This document shows, one piece after another, positions 23,588-35,968 of a stretch of 64,000 nucleotides of DNA (positions within the stretch are counted from its first letter, which is position 1; every line of letters begins with the position of its first letter). The notes below the pieces were generated by a model, which was not told where the DNA came from, made no database searches, and saw only the letters and a list, made by a program, of their open reading frames with translations. Position numbers and translations under genes: made by a program. This stretch comes from Russula earlei. Its lineage: Eukaryota; Basidiomycota; Agaricomycetes; Russulales; Russulaceae. The stretch is from positions 48,427-112,426 of the forward strand of contig JAGFNK010000143.1 of NCBI GenBank assembly GCA_025769875.1, written 5' to 3'.

Positions 23588-25402
23588 CTATGAACCGTCC
23601 TCTGTCCGCTGGAATTTGCCTTGCATCCAGACGCGGTACATCTTGAGCTGCCGCTTGCGATTCACGAGCAGCCGGCGGTCGACGCCGAGCTGCTTGATGG
23701 CGAACAAGGGGTGCGCCAGCCCGAGGGCGTCTGGGTCCCGCAGCGATGGGTGGATCACGTGGGCGGGCGTGTCGTCGGAACCAGAGGGGAGAGCGCCATC
23801 GGAGCCAGGAGGAGGAGTAGGCAGCGCTGGCACGTCCGGAAAGCACTCCTCCTCCTCGTCCTCGTCATTGGCCCCGCCGGGCGAGGCAGTGTCTCTGCCG
23901 CCATTTTCCTCGTCGACCTCTATCGGATCGGACTCCGAGCCGCGCGCAGCTTGGAGCTGGAGCTGGAGCTGGACATGCGCGGTCGGAGGTGCGACCGAGC
24001 CCGTAAACAGGACCGCCAGCTCGTCTGAGATGAACGAAATGTGGTGGTTTGCAAACGCAAAAGGGGCACGGTTGGGTTCGTTTTTTTTTTAAAAAAAAAA
24101 AAAAGGCAAGGGAAAAAAAACGACGAGTCTCAATGAGAGATCGGGGGAAAGGTGGGGGAGAAGAGGGTTGGGAACGGTGGTGCCGTCACGCACCGAGCTC
24201 GAAGAAATACACGCGTGTGCTATCCCCGCGGATGTAGAAGTTTTCGTCGAGCAGCCGGCCGGCCTTGAAGCGCAGCTGGGCGAGATCGTGTCGGCCGTAG
24301 TCACGCATGAGCACCAGGCCGCCCGGTTTGAGCATCTATGTATGGGGGGATTAACCGGCGTGTGCATTGACGTGAAGGAGTGGAAGGTATTATGCACCCG
24401 CGCAATATTGAAAATGGCGCGGGGCCATTCGGAAGGATGTAGGGCGCTGAGGACAAATACGAGAACGACGATGTCTGCGGAGCGTGGTGCTAGCCCAGGG
24501 GGAGGTATTATGGAGGATAGGTCCCAGACTGCGGCCGTAATGTCTCCACATGGTGGGGACGTGTACAGCACGTTATGCTGGCAACGGTTTGAGTCAGCAG
24601 GCTCAAAGCGGGTCACGGTGCAAGGGTGGGAAGTACCTGGACAAGCTTGACTGCGTGCGAGGAATAGTCAAACGCGTGGATTCGTAGCTCAGGGTTGCGA
24701 TTTTGCGCTAGGAGTGGGAAGATGGCATTGCCGGCGCCTAGAGGCGCGCACATCGCATGGGTCGGCCGGCGTCAATCAGGACAGACCAGGTGGTTGCGGG
24801 GCAGGCAAGGGCAACAACACACACCACATCCTATTTCGACGACAGTACGAGGTCCTGCCTGGGGTGTGACGTGGAATACGGTCGGGTGTTTGTTGCGGCA
24901 AGTAAATGGGCGCACCGATAGCCCAGCGGCGGCGAGGAGCTCTGGAAACTCGAGGTGTAACCTGGCTATGAGATGACAACCCCGGGATGACACAATTGAG
25001 TGGGGAGACGTACCACTTGCGGTTTTTGAAGAAGTTTGAGGCGTTTGTCTTGTAAAAGTTGTCCCTGGAGATGGGGAGGGCTTCAAGAGGGGCACCCGAG
25101 ATCTAAGGACGGTCGAACGTACCAATGTTTTTCCGGTTTGGTGTTGTATTTAGGCTTGTCATCGTCTGGTACCGGGGCTGCGAGCTGGCGGGCAAGAGAG
25201 GCGGCTACGAGTGCATCCTGGTCCGCTGGGGGTGGGACGTGATCCCAGGCGTTCTGTGACCAAACGTCGGCGTTCTCGGTTAGGAACCTGGGTTTGATTG
25301 AAGAGATGTATTCGGAGGATGATGGGCAGGCACCTTCCTTGAACCGAATGGGGGTTTGGAGGAGTGAACGTCTTGGACAGATGATGTTCGCTTGGGGTTC
25401 AT
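23588..25402 (-). CDS. TRM140: tRNA 3-methylcytidine methyltransferase (Trm140/METTL2 family)
   Basis: SAM-dependent enzyme that makes m3C32 in tRNA-Thr/Ser anticodon loops. Minus-strand pieces in family order: PPFGSR and [17 protein letters not shown] (about 25340-25237), [29 protein letters not shown], the SAM-binding motif [16 protein letters not shown] (across an intron ending near 24746), [77 protein letters not shown], and the conserved end [20 protein letters not shown] before TAG 23590-23588. About eight introns. An acidic low-complexity insert (about 23975-23760) separates the catalytic domain from the C-terminal motif. The start at 25402 is my choice (MNPKRTSS); the first intron (GT 25333, AG 25288) leaves the next exon one base out of frame, so the N-terminus is uncertain. 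Confidence 0.88.
24081..24121. repeat. Poly(T)-poly(A) tract in a methyltransferase intron
   Basis: Ten T followed by fourteen A, then a second A run, inside the last intron of the methyltransferase gene. Confidence 0.8.
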
Positions 25403-25608
25403 TGCGAACGGGTTCAGAGTGATCTGTTGCCGCCGTTTTGGCTGTGCCCTGCCCTGCCCTGTCCCTGCCCTCCCTCCCCTCCCCTCCCCTCCCCTTGCCC
25501 CTTGCTTGCCCCGACCACTCCCCTCGTCCTCCTCTCCTCGACGCCTGCACCCTCCCGTCCACGGCACTGCTCGACCGTAATCAGTTCTCCCCTAGTCGTC
25601 TTCCCTCC
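25403..25608. promoter_or_regulatory. Bidirectional promoter region, methyltransferase/RhoGEF
   Basis: 206 bp between two divergent start codons. A long CCCT/CCTCCCCT pyrimidine tract (25444-25503) on the RhoGEF strand resembles the C/T-rich blocks of fungal promoters. No TATA box. Confidence 0.5.
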
Positions 25609-28600
25609 ATGCCGACAATCGCGTCCCCATCCCCTCCCCAGCGGCCCCCGCCTGGCGATGCTGATCTCCAGGAGCTTTACGACCAAGTTCTCAGCGCTTT
25701 CGCCGAAGAGTCCAGTCCTTCGAGCTTCTCCCCGGCCGTCTCAATAAACAGACCAGGCAATGTCGATCATGATCATCTTTACAGTCCGCATAGCGACGAG
25801 GGCGTAGGCTCGCACCTCCCATCCAGACAACGCCCTCAGTCCCGCGGTTCGTTCTCCCTCTTTTCCTCCCTTCTCCCTCGCTCATCCTCTCCCTCCTCCA
25901 GCCTCCGCCAGTCCCCGCGACAACAACCGCCCCCTTCCTTCCCCAACGACGTTTACCACATCTCCCACCTTGGGCAAGAGCCCTCGCCCCCTGCCAAGGC
26001 TCCCTGGCGTTTCCTCTAACAGCCCCTCCACCTACCCTTCGCACATGCCCGAGTCTCGCCCCTTCTTTTCCGATCCCATCGCCCCTGCCTCTGGCGGTGC
26101 CAAGCCGCCCGGCGCCGAACCGTGCGTTACCCTTTAACACCACCATTCCTCATTCTCCTCCCCTCATCCCGATTGCATTGCAGATCTCGACGGCAGTATC
26201 CAGCAGAGCCTTTCGGTAATGGCGCGGCCGCCGCGTCCCCAGCCGAGCGACATCCGTCTCCTCGCGGACTACCTTCGGATCCGAGACCTCCCCATAAGGG
26301 CCCCGCAGGGCTGCGTCCCGGAAGCTCTGGCGCCGCTGAAGTCCGCCCACCCTCACCGGCTGCTGGACACACCCGCGCAGCAAATTCGCTACAGTACTCC
26401 ATACCCGTACCCGATACTTCTGCTCCTCTTGCACCCTATGGTCAACCCTGGAATTCGTTGTCGGCACCGGGAAGAAACTATAATACCAACGGTGTTCAAT
26501 CCCCCGGCAGCGGCTCCCTGCAAAAGAAAGCACCCTTACGCCCCCCCGGGGCCTCTGCGCCCCGAATCCCCGGTCAATCCGCCGCTCTCGACTCTCGCGA
26601 CGATTCGTCCACCAATTCACCATCGTCAGAGCCTTATTCCTCCATTAGTAATGCCAGCAGCTCTTACTTCCCCCTCGACGTCAATTATGCTTCCAGCCTC
26701 TCTAAAATACCTCCCCCTCCACCACTTAATCCACCAGTCCACGCTCAAACCCCACCTCGACCTAAGAACGCGCTCGAGCGCGACTCCTCGGAGGATATCC
26801 TTGCTCCAGGAACCCATGGGATTGCTCGTCCTCACTCCCATAGTAAGTTTCTCATCATCATTTCAGATATCTCCTGGACCGATCGGGCCGTCATTCCCCG
26901 CTTGCAGTTTCCAGCAGCGACCACCCACTGCGGTCAAATAGCACTGTCTCAACTTCCTCGAGTGCGCGCGTAAACGGATTGGAGCGTAACTTGACAGCAT
27001 CAACTGTCACGACCGTGTCCACCGTGCCTACAACGTACAGCAGTAACAGCCGGGACAAAGAAACCATCGCGGAGCGTCTCGCCATCGATCGCGGGGACTC
27101 TTACTCCCGTAAGCTGCGCGAGCACACGTCAGGGCTCGTCCCACTCGAGCGCCAGCCATCAGAGCCCGCTCGATCTGAAGCGACAGCGCGTTCGCGTCTG
27201 GCCTCCGAGATTGAACGGCTGAAGAGTCGCGAAGCTATGGAAGATGCCACGAATTCGTACGCGGATGACGATTATTACGACGAAGACGACGAGTACTCAG
27301 AGGAGGAAAGCCTCGACTCGTACGTCAACTTTTCGTTACTCAGCAACATCGCAGTCTGGCTGCGTGACCAAGTGCCACGGGGGACACACGTCAAGGGAAG
27401 CATCCCTTATCCGCGGGCGTTCACTGGCAAGGATATCGTAGTGTGTATCACCTCATCTCATCTGTTTGTGTCATCTTTGACTCAGCGTGCCACGTGCCGG
27501 TCCTAGTCTACACTCCAGTCGCGCATCGTCTCGGAGCTCCTCATCAACCAAGGCGTCACGACAAATAACCGCGCCATCGCATTGCAAGTCGCGCGCAGCT
27601 TGCAACAGCAACTCTTCTTTTATGAAGTCGAATGGGGCGGGCGCGTGCTCCAAGACGGCGTCGAGGACGTGTACATGTTTCTCGACGACCAAGAGGGCAC
27701 TGCTGACGCTCCACGCGATCGTGAAGAGCTCCCGACGAGCGTGATCACGGTATTAACTCGGTGCTATTCCCCGAGCTGCTCCGACACCATGCCCTGCTAC
27801 TCATTTGCGTGTCCACGTCGGTCGAGGGTAGGTGTACTTTGGTTTCATTGGGCCCTAATCTGACTTCGTGGTGTTGCGTAGGCTGAACCGATTGTCGTAG
27901 AGGAGACACTGTCTCCTGTCCCGGTTCCCATGGATGAAGAATGGTCCACACACATAGATCCTGCAGTCTTGGCAGCACTCCCAGAGAGCGAGATTAATCG
28001 TCAGACGATCATTCACAAGCTCATTTCCAAAGAGGTCCAATACCTCAAGGATCTCGATGTCATCGAATCTGTGCGACCTCCTCTGTTTCTCCGCAAGGAT
28101 GGGATACTGACCTTCTTCCACGAAAACAGGTCTTTATACGACCCCTGCGCAGCGCGAACCCCCCAGTAATATCCTATCCGGAGCTCGATGGTTTCATCGA
28201 CGAGGTCTTTGGAAACTTTTACGATGTCCGCCGCGCCAACAGCCAGTTGCTCGAGGTTCTCAACGTCCGCCAGCGCGAACAATCACTTGTCATTCAGCGC
28301 GTGGGTGATATCTTCCTCCAAGTTGCGACAGAATTCAGGCTCGTATATCCACCGTACGTCGGCCACCTGCCACTTGCAGAGAAGCGGTTGAAAGAGGAAA
28401 CTGAGGGAAATCCCGAGCTCCGGCTATTCCTCGAGGTGCGTGTGGCTCGATTTCCATCTCTGAAGCAGATTTGCTGATAATTTGAATGTAGAATGCAAAC
28501 CGCAACCCAGATGCGCGTCGGATGGAGCTCAAGGTGTTCTTGAACCGTCCATCAGAGCACCTACAGCGGTACGAAACAGTGCTCGAGGCCGTTGCGAAGG

Positions 28601-31600
28601 AGACGGCAGAGGGCAATCCAGACGTGGATTACCTCATCGAAGCTGTACAGGCGTTCAAGAACTTGCAAGCAGCCTGCGTGCTACAGACCTTCCAGCATGC
28701 GATGTGCAGGGGACCGACGGCCAAGTTCGAATGGCATAACTTAGTGGGCGAAGATGTCAGAGCGGACATCAACAAGGCGGAGCAGAAGCGCCAGAGGTGA
28801 GGCATGTCAATGAGATAAAACTAAGTGTAATCTAATGCCGTTTCCGACAGCATCATCTTTGAGTTGATCAAGGGCGAGATGCAGTATGTGCGCGATCTGG
28901 AGAACATCGATATCGTGAGCACTACCATCGAGTCTTCCGTCCCGGCTGATTATTTTCGTTTTCTAGATGTACGTACAGCCATTACGCTCGGCAGAACCAC
29001 CCATCATCCCCCGCGACCGATTATCGGCCTTCATAACGGATGTCTTCCATAATTTCGGCGCGCTCCATTCACAACACCGCAAGCTGCTCGACCGTCTCCA
29101 CGCCATTCAGCGCGACGAACACCCAGTCATTAACAGTATCACTGCAGCCATCTTTGATGCCGCGCTGAACTGGCGGGACGAGTACATGGAGTACATTACA
29201 AACTATCCGATAGCTGAGTATCGCATCGTCGACGAGATGGCGAATAATCCCGCGTTTAAAGAATTCGTGGAGGTGCGTTTGCATATCCGATCTACGTTTA
29301 TCACACATGTTCGTTTACATTGGTACCTGTTGTCCGCAGCAATGCACGCGGCATCCGGATGCTAACCGTCTCGACATGAAAAACTTCGTGAACAGGCCGA
29401 TCCCACGTCTTGCACGATATGAGCTCCTGCTCAAAGGTATCATGGAAGCCAGTAAAGATGGCCACGAAGATCACGAGAGTATCCCTCAGGTGGTCGAGGT
29501 GATCAAGTCGCTGCTCAAGGAAACGCAGCCAGGAGTCGCTTCGGCGGAGCAGAAGGTCGAGCTTTGGCGGTACAATTCGAATTTAGTGTTTAAGCCCGGA
29601 GAGCAAGTGGTAAGTCCCAGCTCACTGCGATGAGGGTGAAGCCCACGTGTTTTCACACTTGTAGGATATGGATTTGTTGGCCGAGAACCGCTCTCTCATC
29701 CACACTGGCAAACTCCTACGCCAGCCGGATACTGGCTTTGAGTGGAGTGGTTGGAGCGAGCTCTTCGTCCTGCTGTTCGACAACTATTGTAAGTCCAGAG
29801 AAAGCTGACTCTGTGGTGGTATTGCGCCGTTGTTTACTGACTATAATGTCGTGCCATAACAGTGGTGATGACAAAGCCAAAGGAGAAGGATGGGGTCACG
29901 AAATACCACGTCAACCGCCGTGTACGTTTGGTTTGTTCTCCCTTACACTCGCACTAAACCTGACGTTCTACGACAAGCCCATCCCTCTGGATCTGTTGAC
30001 CCTGGCAAACTTTACCGACCCAGCTACGCAGCGGGGGACTGGTTTACTCCGTGGCTTTGGTGGCGGAAACAAGGGTGATGCGCAGACAAATACACCAGGG
30101 GTCGCCCCTGACACTGCCACCGACTCTCGTGTTGTGTACCCTTGCACAATCCTGCACACTGGCCGGCTTGGAGGGCTCTATACTGTGTACGCCGACTCTG
30201 CACAGGCACGCACAGAGTGGAAGGATAAGCTCCAGGAGGCGATCGGGTTACGCAAGGTCGTGCAAGAATCGAATAAGGTGTTCGAAGTCGAAACGCTCAG
30301 CTCGGACACGTTCGTCGTTCCGTCGATGCTCGCGTCACCAACGAACCAGCCCTGGAACACGGAGAGCTCGTTCACGGGCAAGGTCACTTGTTCGGTGCCG
30401 TTCAGTAAGCGGTTTCACTTTCGGCATCTCATCCGTTCGGTGAGGAAGTCTGACTCCTGGTAACTCTTACTCGTTACTTTCTCCAGCTACCCCCGATGGA
30501 CGGGCACTTGTCGCAGTTGGTTGTGCGGAGGGTGTCTGGATTGGATTCCGCCACGACTCTCGATGTGAGTTTTGCACCGTGTGTCGTGCCGTAGTGTCGC
30601 TCAGCGTCGTGTTACAGCCATGCGCAGGGTGCTGCACCTGAAGATGGTCACGCAATGTGCGATGCTTGAGGACTTTGGAATCTTCCTCGTCCTTGCCGAC
30701 AAGGTACAAACGCCTCTATATCTTGCGCTCCGTAGATGATCTCATTTTGATTCCCCTCTCCCTCCCTCAAAGTCTCTCTTTGCATACCATATTGAGGCTC
30801 TCGTGCCTTCATCTCCACAAAGCGCGAACACAACTCAGACCCCGCAGAAACTCAATGGCTCGAAAGACGTACATTTCTTCAGCGTCGGAAGCCTTGGAGG
30901 ACGGACCCTTGTGATATACATGAAGAAGAAAGGGGTAGGTTCCTGTTCTATCGCATAGCCTTGCGAGTCGATCTGACGCCTGTGTTTAGTTGGATAGCGT
31001 TTTCCGCGTGCTGGAGCCTGTTGTTGGAAAGATCAACGAGAGGGCAAAAGCTCCGGTGTCTCTCAGTTCTCGACTCGGTCTGCGTCAACCTCGTTCGGAA
31101 TGGTTCCGCATCTATCGAGTGCGTGTTCCCACCAGCCGGGATTCTCATGATTGACCCCTGCCACTTGACAGGACTTCTTCCTACCTTCAGAGTCATACGA
31201 CCTCATTTTCTTGAAAGCGAGGATCGCTATTTTATGCACAAAGGGCTTCGAGATCATGGATCTTTCCGAGTTCGTTATCGTCGCATTACATACCATTCAA
31301 TGGCTGACGCGTTGACGCGACATCACAGTTTCAAGAGTGTCACTATTCCGCAACGCGATGATCCGCGCCATGAGAAGCTCGCTAAACGGTGCGAGTCATG
31401 TCGTCCCATGGGCATGTTCCGCTCCAGCGAAAACGAGTTCCTTCTTTGCTACGATGGTAAGAACGCCCTCAGGTGATCTCTCCACCTCCTTGTTCACCTT
31501 GTTTCATAGAATTTGGATTGTATGTGAACCGCCATGGCGACCCTAGCCGCACCAAGGGTACCATAGAGTGGGAGGGTACCGCGGAACACGTCGCGTGGCA

Positions 31601-31973
31601 CCCACCATACATTCTCATCTTCGATTCGCGTTTCATTGAGGTGCGACATGTTGAAACCGGGCGGCTGTGCCAGATTATTTCTGGCCACGACCTTCGATGC
31701 ATCTGGGATGGACGCGGAGCGTCAATACCCCCAGTCTTACCCGGGCCCAACGGAACTTGGGAGGAAGCGCCGTCGCAAGAGGCGCGCGTGCACGGGGTCA
31801 TGCGCGCGGACGACACGTCACTGGGGCGCCCCGGTCCTTCCGGCGCGGCGCGGGGCGTGGTACAGCACATCTTTGAGCTGATACCAACGGTCCCACTCTT
31901 CCTCCCCGAAAAGCTCTCGTCGCCGACACAGTATTCGTCGTTCGTGCATCCTTCTTTGAACGGCTCACCATGA
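25609..31973 (+). CDS. ROM2: Rho guanine nucleotide exchange factor, ROM2-like, with tandem DH domains
   Basis: Activates Rho1-type GTPases in cell-wall integrity and polarity signalling at the plasma membrane. Starts MPTIASPSPPQRP. A long Ser/Pro-rich region (to about 26960) is followed by an acidic stretch; DEP domain about 27320-27740 (YVNFSLLSNIAVWLRDQVP, NRAIALQVARSLQQQLFFYE); the ROM2-type motif VLTRCYSPSC to FACPRR (27750-27828); DH 1 about 27985-28800 (IIHKLISKEVQYLKDLDVIE, FIRPLRSANPPVI, MELKVFLNRPSEHLQRYE); DH 2 about 28852-29600 (IIFELIKGEMQYVRDLENID, YVQPLRSAEPPII, MKNFVNRPIPRLARYELLL); PH-like 29665-30370 (IHTGKLLRQ to EWKDKLQEAIGL); CNH domain about 30480-31900 (VWIGFR, ILCTKGFEIMDL, FLLCYDEFGLYVNRHG, ILIFDSRFIEVRHV). 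About twenty short introns. No stop found within the exons I joined. The second DH is unusual: yeast Rom2 has one. Confidence 0.9.
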
Positions 31974-33125
31974 TGCCATTAAGAACAGAACGGACAAGTG
32001 CGAAGTTCGAGATCCCATCCATCGCACATTCCATCGCGGTTCTTCCTTCCCATCCCCGCGCGCTCCCTCTTCTCCACTCCTGCCCCGAAATGATCTCCCT
32101 CCCTCCCTCCCACCCCCCTTTTCATTATGATCTCGCAGTGTACCTCAGAAAAAAAAAAGCTTCACGCGCCTTTCTGTTCGTATATGTTATATGTATGACC
32201 ATGAACGTGCTAATGTGTCTCTCTGTCCCGGACGGACGGATATGAAACTCATTGAATTGGGGAAAACAATCCGACGGTCGTGGCGAAGAGCTCGTTGCCG
32301 AAGTATTCGCATCGCATTTTTTCCGAGACATTAATACCACCTTTTGTTTCGTTATTCTTATGGTAAAATACTTACATCGACCCTCTCTATGCATACCAGT
32401 TTCGACCCACAGCACGTCAAACTAGCGTGACGCTCAATGGATGCGTGCCTTGGGTTTTCTCTAAAGAAAACAAGATCGGAATTCTGCACTTGTATATATC
32501 TAAATCAAGAGCAGGAGCAGAGGGCCCGGCAGCCGGGGCTTGACTGCCGTCATTTGGCCGGGCAAGTGCACGCTTGATAGCAATCATGATACATGATACA
32601 TACTGTAGCGAGCCCGGAAGTGCACGCTTGAGTTCGTGTGGCTGGACCGGGAACCGAGAGGGAGGCTCCCAAGGAGCAGAGCAAGGTGGCACTAGGCTTG
32701 ATGCAGGCGAGAACGAAAGAGGAAACAACTGCAACAGGGAAAGAGAGATTCACGACCGTCGTGACTGAGACGAGACAGCAACTAGGAGATTTAGGGGACA
32801 AGACGAACGCGAGAGCGCGCGTGTGGCCTGTGGCGCATGATTCCGTGGCCAGCCGGATGACTCCCTATGAGGGCAGTGGCATCACCTGTTGGTTGGGTGG
32901 TCCATCACATTACTGATCCTGGTCTGGAATTTCACTGATGGAAATATCTGAAATGGCGCAGAGAGGGGACTGAGTACTGTATATAGTAGTACAGCCAATC
33001 CTTGCAGGTTGCTTAGCTGCGCTCAACCTCCGTTTGTTGTTGTTTTATACTTGGTACTGGTTACCATACATATTCTCAGCTCATTCGACCTCCGCGACTT
33101 TCATTTTACATCGACTCTCCCGCAC
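31974..33125. other. Intergenic, RhoGEF 3' region and upstream of the secreted-protein gene
   Basis: No gene recognised. At 32836-32857 a 22-nt block (GCGCATGATTCC, then GTGGCCAGCC) matches the terminus of the family I TIR element, so a small TE footprint is likely. The C/T-rich stretch before 33126 fits a promoter. Confidence 0.4.
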
Positions 33126-33618
33126 ATGAGAACAATGCACACTTCCGCCCTTTTCACTATTTTCTGTCTCGCCGTTGGTATCCCCTCGTCATTCGCGCAT
33201 CCTTCACCGTCTCCTAAGTTCGCTCGCCTCTTCATGCATTGGTGGCGTCCCTGAAGTCAACTTCACACACAGATTTGACCCAAGTGAGCCCAAAAACCCA
33301 TTATCTAAGCGATCCGTGCCGAATCCGCGGCGTTCAAGCTTTAAACTATATCGAACGACATCTCAGGATGGCACTGGCAGCGTAACCAGATCGGAAAATC
33401 ATCTCCGTTCCTCTCCGTATCCGTCTAAGCCCGAGCGGACCGAATCGAGAGATCAGCAAAAGAAGACGACGAAGAAGGTCGGACCCAAACAGACGACATC
33501 GGACAAACTCGACCAGGAAATGGACGAACTCAGCCGTGCCCTGGCCCATCACACGGTCAAGACAGCGGAGGAGAAACAATTGGACGCACTCAACGAAGCC
33601 TTGGACAAATTCAGATAG
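33126..33618 (+). CDS. Small secreted protein with a predicted Kex2 site, unknown function
   Basis: Two exons, 33126-33217 and 33273-33618, joined by a 55-nt GT-AG intron (gttcgc to cacacag); the join is in frame and gives 145 residues. The N-terminus MRTMHTSALFTIFCLAVG with PSSFA just before HPSP is a clear signal peptide. A dibasic Lys-Arg (residues about 41-42, LSKR followed by SVPNPRR) is a likely Kex2 cleavage site. The rest is hydrophilic and rich in Ser, Lys, Arg and Gln, ending in an amphipathic helix (LDQEMDELSRALAHH, ALNEALDKFR). No cysteine in the mature part, so not a hydrophobin or cysteine-knot effector. I recognise no family. Confidence 0.7.
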
Positions 33619-34203
33619 AGCCAAGGTGGCGTGGCACGAGTGAACTACTGGCAAGAGCTTGTTGCGACCCGGACATACAGACAGACAACAGGCACTCAAG
33701 ACGCATGTTGGTGATTTGGTTTGGCGGATGCATTTTCAAAAAGACGGTGGTGACGCGTTCGCCATGTTCATCCAATGACTTTTAAGCATTCATTTTATCT
33801 TGTTATCTTGGCACATCTACAATGAGTGATGACTACAGTCTAAGGTGGTAATTGAGCGTGATGGAATGTGTTCTTGTAACTCCTCCCTCAAGAAAGAAAG
33901 GGATACCATCTAAGTTGGAAAATCATTTTCACATTCCAAATTCTCTACACATGACAGGAATGGAAAAGTTAAGTCCACTTATAGTCATCCTACATCAGCA
34001 AAATCCAAAAAAAACTTAGCTGACTCAATGTGCTTATTTCATCATTAAGCCTGTCAAGTTGCTCAAGCTCCTTATTTTGAGCTTAGACAATTGGTTTTTA
34101 AGTGTACATTAGATAACTCAGCACACTAAGCAAATCAAGCCCAACACCAAGCACATCAAGTAATTGTAAGAATATTTAAGACAAGTAAGCAAATGAAAGG
34201 CAA
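33619..34203. other. Gene-free transition to the right-hand transposon cluster
   Basis: No coding signal; AT-rich and CpG-poor after 33850. The motif AAGCACATCAAGTA (34155) recurs at 51427 next to the family I element end. Confidence 0.4.
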
Positions 34204-34237
34204 TGTTGTAGCAAGTCCAGGGATGTGTGAGTGAGAT

Positions 34238-35968
34238 TGTCAAGACACATACTGCTGATCACTAAGGACTCAGGAGCAGGTGGGCAAGGGTCAGAACAGA
34301 TGGATTGTCACGGTAACTAGCCATGTCAGTTCACAAGTGTAAAGACAAGTCGATGGTAGAGATGTGTTCAAGAAACAGGCCAGTTCCTGTGTATAAAGAG
34401 TAAGGATCCCTGCAGCGGTCGAAGTGTTTTATGCTAAACAGGTTATGGCCAATAGACCCTTCCTAGTACAACTCGGTCTGTTGAGAAGCTAGGGTAAGTT
34501 TGTAATGGGATAGACTAGGGCTGGTTCCACTAGCTATATGCGTTCAAGTCCATTGGGGACCTTGAACAACGCAGAGAGAGTAGAGGAAGGTAGGTCTTAA
34601 AGGAGGAGAGCTCTTCTCAGGGGAGTGAAGAGAGACTCTTAGGGAAGGAAGGGAAAGGTGAAGAGTAGATGGTAGATGGTGTGTGTGTGTGAAGAGTTGA
34701 TGAAATGGAGAGGTGGATGTGGTTTGAGGATTAGGAGCGAAGTGGGTTGCAGGCAAATATGTTGGACAAGAGTAGGTTGGATTCTACAAGAGACCAAGCT
34801 TAGGGCTTTGGTCACAAAGTACTGAGCTTATATATACAGGAGAAGCGCAGCAATAGCTGCGCTTTGACTGTGCTACTAGTATAGTAGGAGTCATAATAAG
34901 TAGGAGTCATAGGAATGAGGCCACAAATGAGTCAGAACCAAGTAACTGTGCTGCACAGTAAGTGCGCAGCTTTGCACAGTCGAAACTAAGAAGTAAGTAT
35001 AAATGGAAAAAGAACCAAACAAAGGGAAAGTAACAGCAATCCAGCGTTACCTGGACGTGTATGGATCACATGATAACACAGAAGGGATCACAAGATGTAA
35101 GAGATCACGAGACCAGTAAGTAAAGGGACATACAAAAGCAAGCAGTCCATAGCGAAAGGTAAGAAGTAAATGTAAAAGGAAAATGGTGTAACATGGATAG
35201 CAGTGTAAATCACATTGAACAGGAGGACAAGCCAAATGATGAGGAGATACCAGATGGGGACTGGTACATGTTGCAGGAGACAAAGGCAAAGGTTAGAGGC
35301 CAGTGTAGCGAGGGGCTTTAAAAAAGGTGGTTGTTGAAGAGTACCTTGGGAATGTGGGGAGTCTTTAGACAGAGCAGTCATGGGGGAGTACCCTGGAAGA
35401 TGAGAGTATCACAAAATGGACAGTCTGACAACTGTCATGCTACATTGGGGCATATATACAAGTTACAGGTCTGAGTACAAACTACAGGAAATAACTCAGA
35501 CTCTTTGGACCACACCAATTGGATTCAAGGGGCATAAACCTGTTGTGTTGGACCTATAGGTGACTCAGGACAATTAGGAAGACTGTGGAACAATGACATC
35601 ACAATGATATCACTTGTGGACCATTTAGTGAGCATATGATGTCATGGTGGAGTTGCTTGGTCAGCCATGATGTCATTGGACTCTATGACATCATGCAGAT
35701 CATTCTAGGAGGTCTAGGAGTCCTTCCAGTGTTTTGGGATTCTGTGGCTGAGTGGCCATGTGGCTGGCACATGGTGGATTACCCAAATAGGGAGGAGGCA
35801 TCTGAGTGAGCCACAGGTAATTGGAGGATGATGAACCCCAGTGTGATGTATGCTTGTAGAAGGGAATGGTCAGTGGAAATAGAAGTGTATATTCAATGCA
35901 ACAAGAAAGAGGCTTCTTTGAGCAAAATAGAACAATACATGGCCAGGTCCTGACCTTGGTTCACAACA
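34238..35968 (-). mobile_element. A-family solo LTR with target duplication GAGAT
   Basis: Plus-strand left end TGTCAAGACACATACTG and right end GGTTCACAACA. GAGAT flanks at 34233-34237 and 35969-35973. Interrupted by the J-family LTR at 34306-35061. Compared with the copy at 37245 it shows many transitions. Confidence 0.85.
34306..35061 (-). mobile_element. J-family solo LTR with target duplication TGGAT
   Basis: Inserted in an A-family LTR: TGGAT at 34301-34305 and 35062-35066. On the minus strand it has TATATATAAG (about 34835) and, about 25-45 bp later, an imperfect hairpin (GACCAAAGC / GCTTGGTC) around a CCTAA loop. The terminal dinucleotide at 35060-35061 is TA rather than CA, consistent with a G-to-A change. 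Confidence 0.75.

Noticed and set aside
24655..24700. tRNA-like A-box (GTAGCTCAGGG)
   Set aside because: No B-box and no cloverleaf can be formed; the stretch is antisense to a methyltransferase exon.
25083..25562. 159-residue frame extending the methyltransferase N-terminus upstream
   Set aside because: It starts in the G/A-rich complement of the promoter pyrimidine tract, and its sequence before FLTENADVW does not fit the family.
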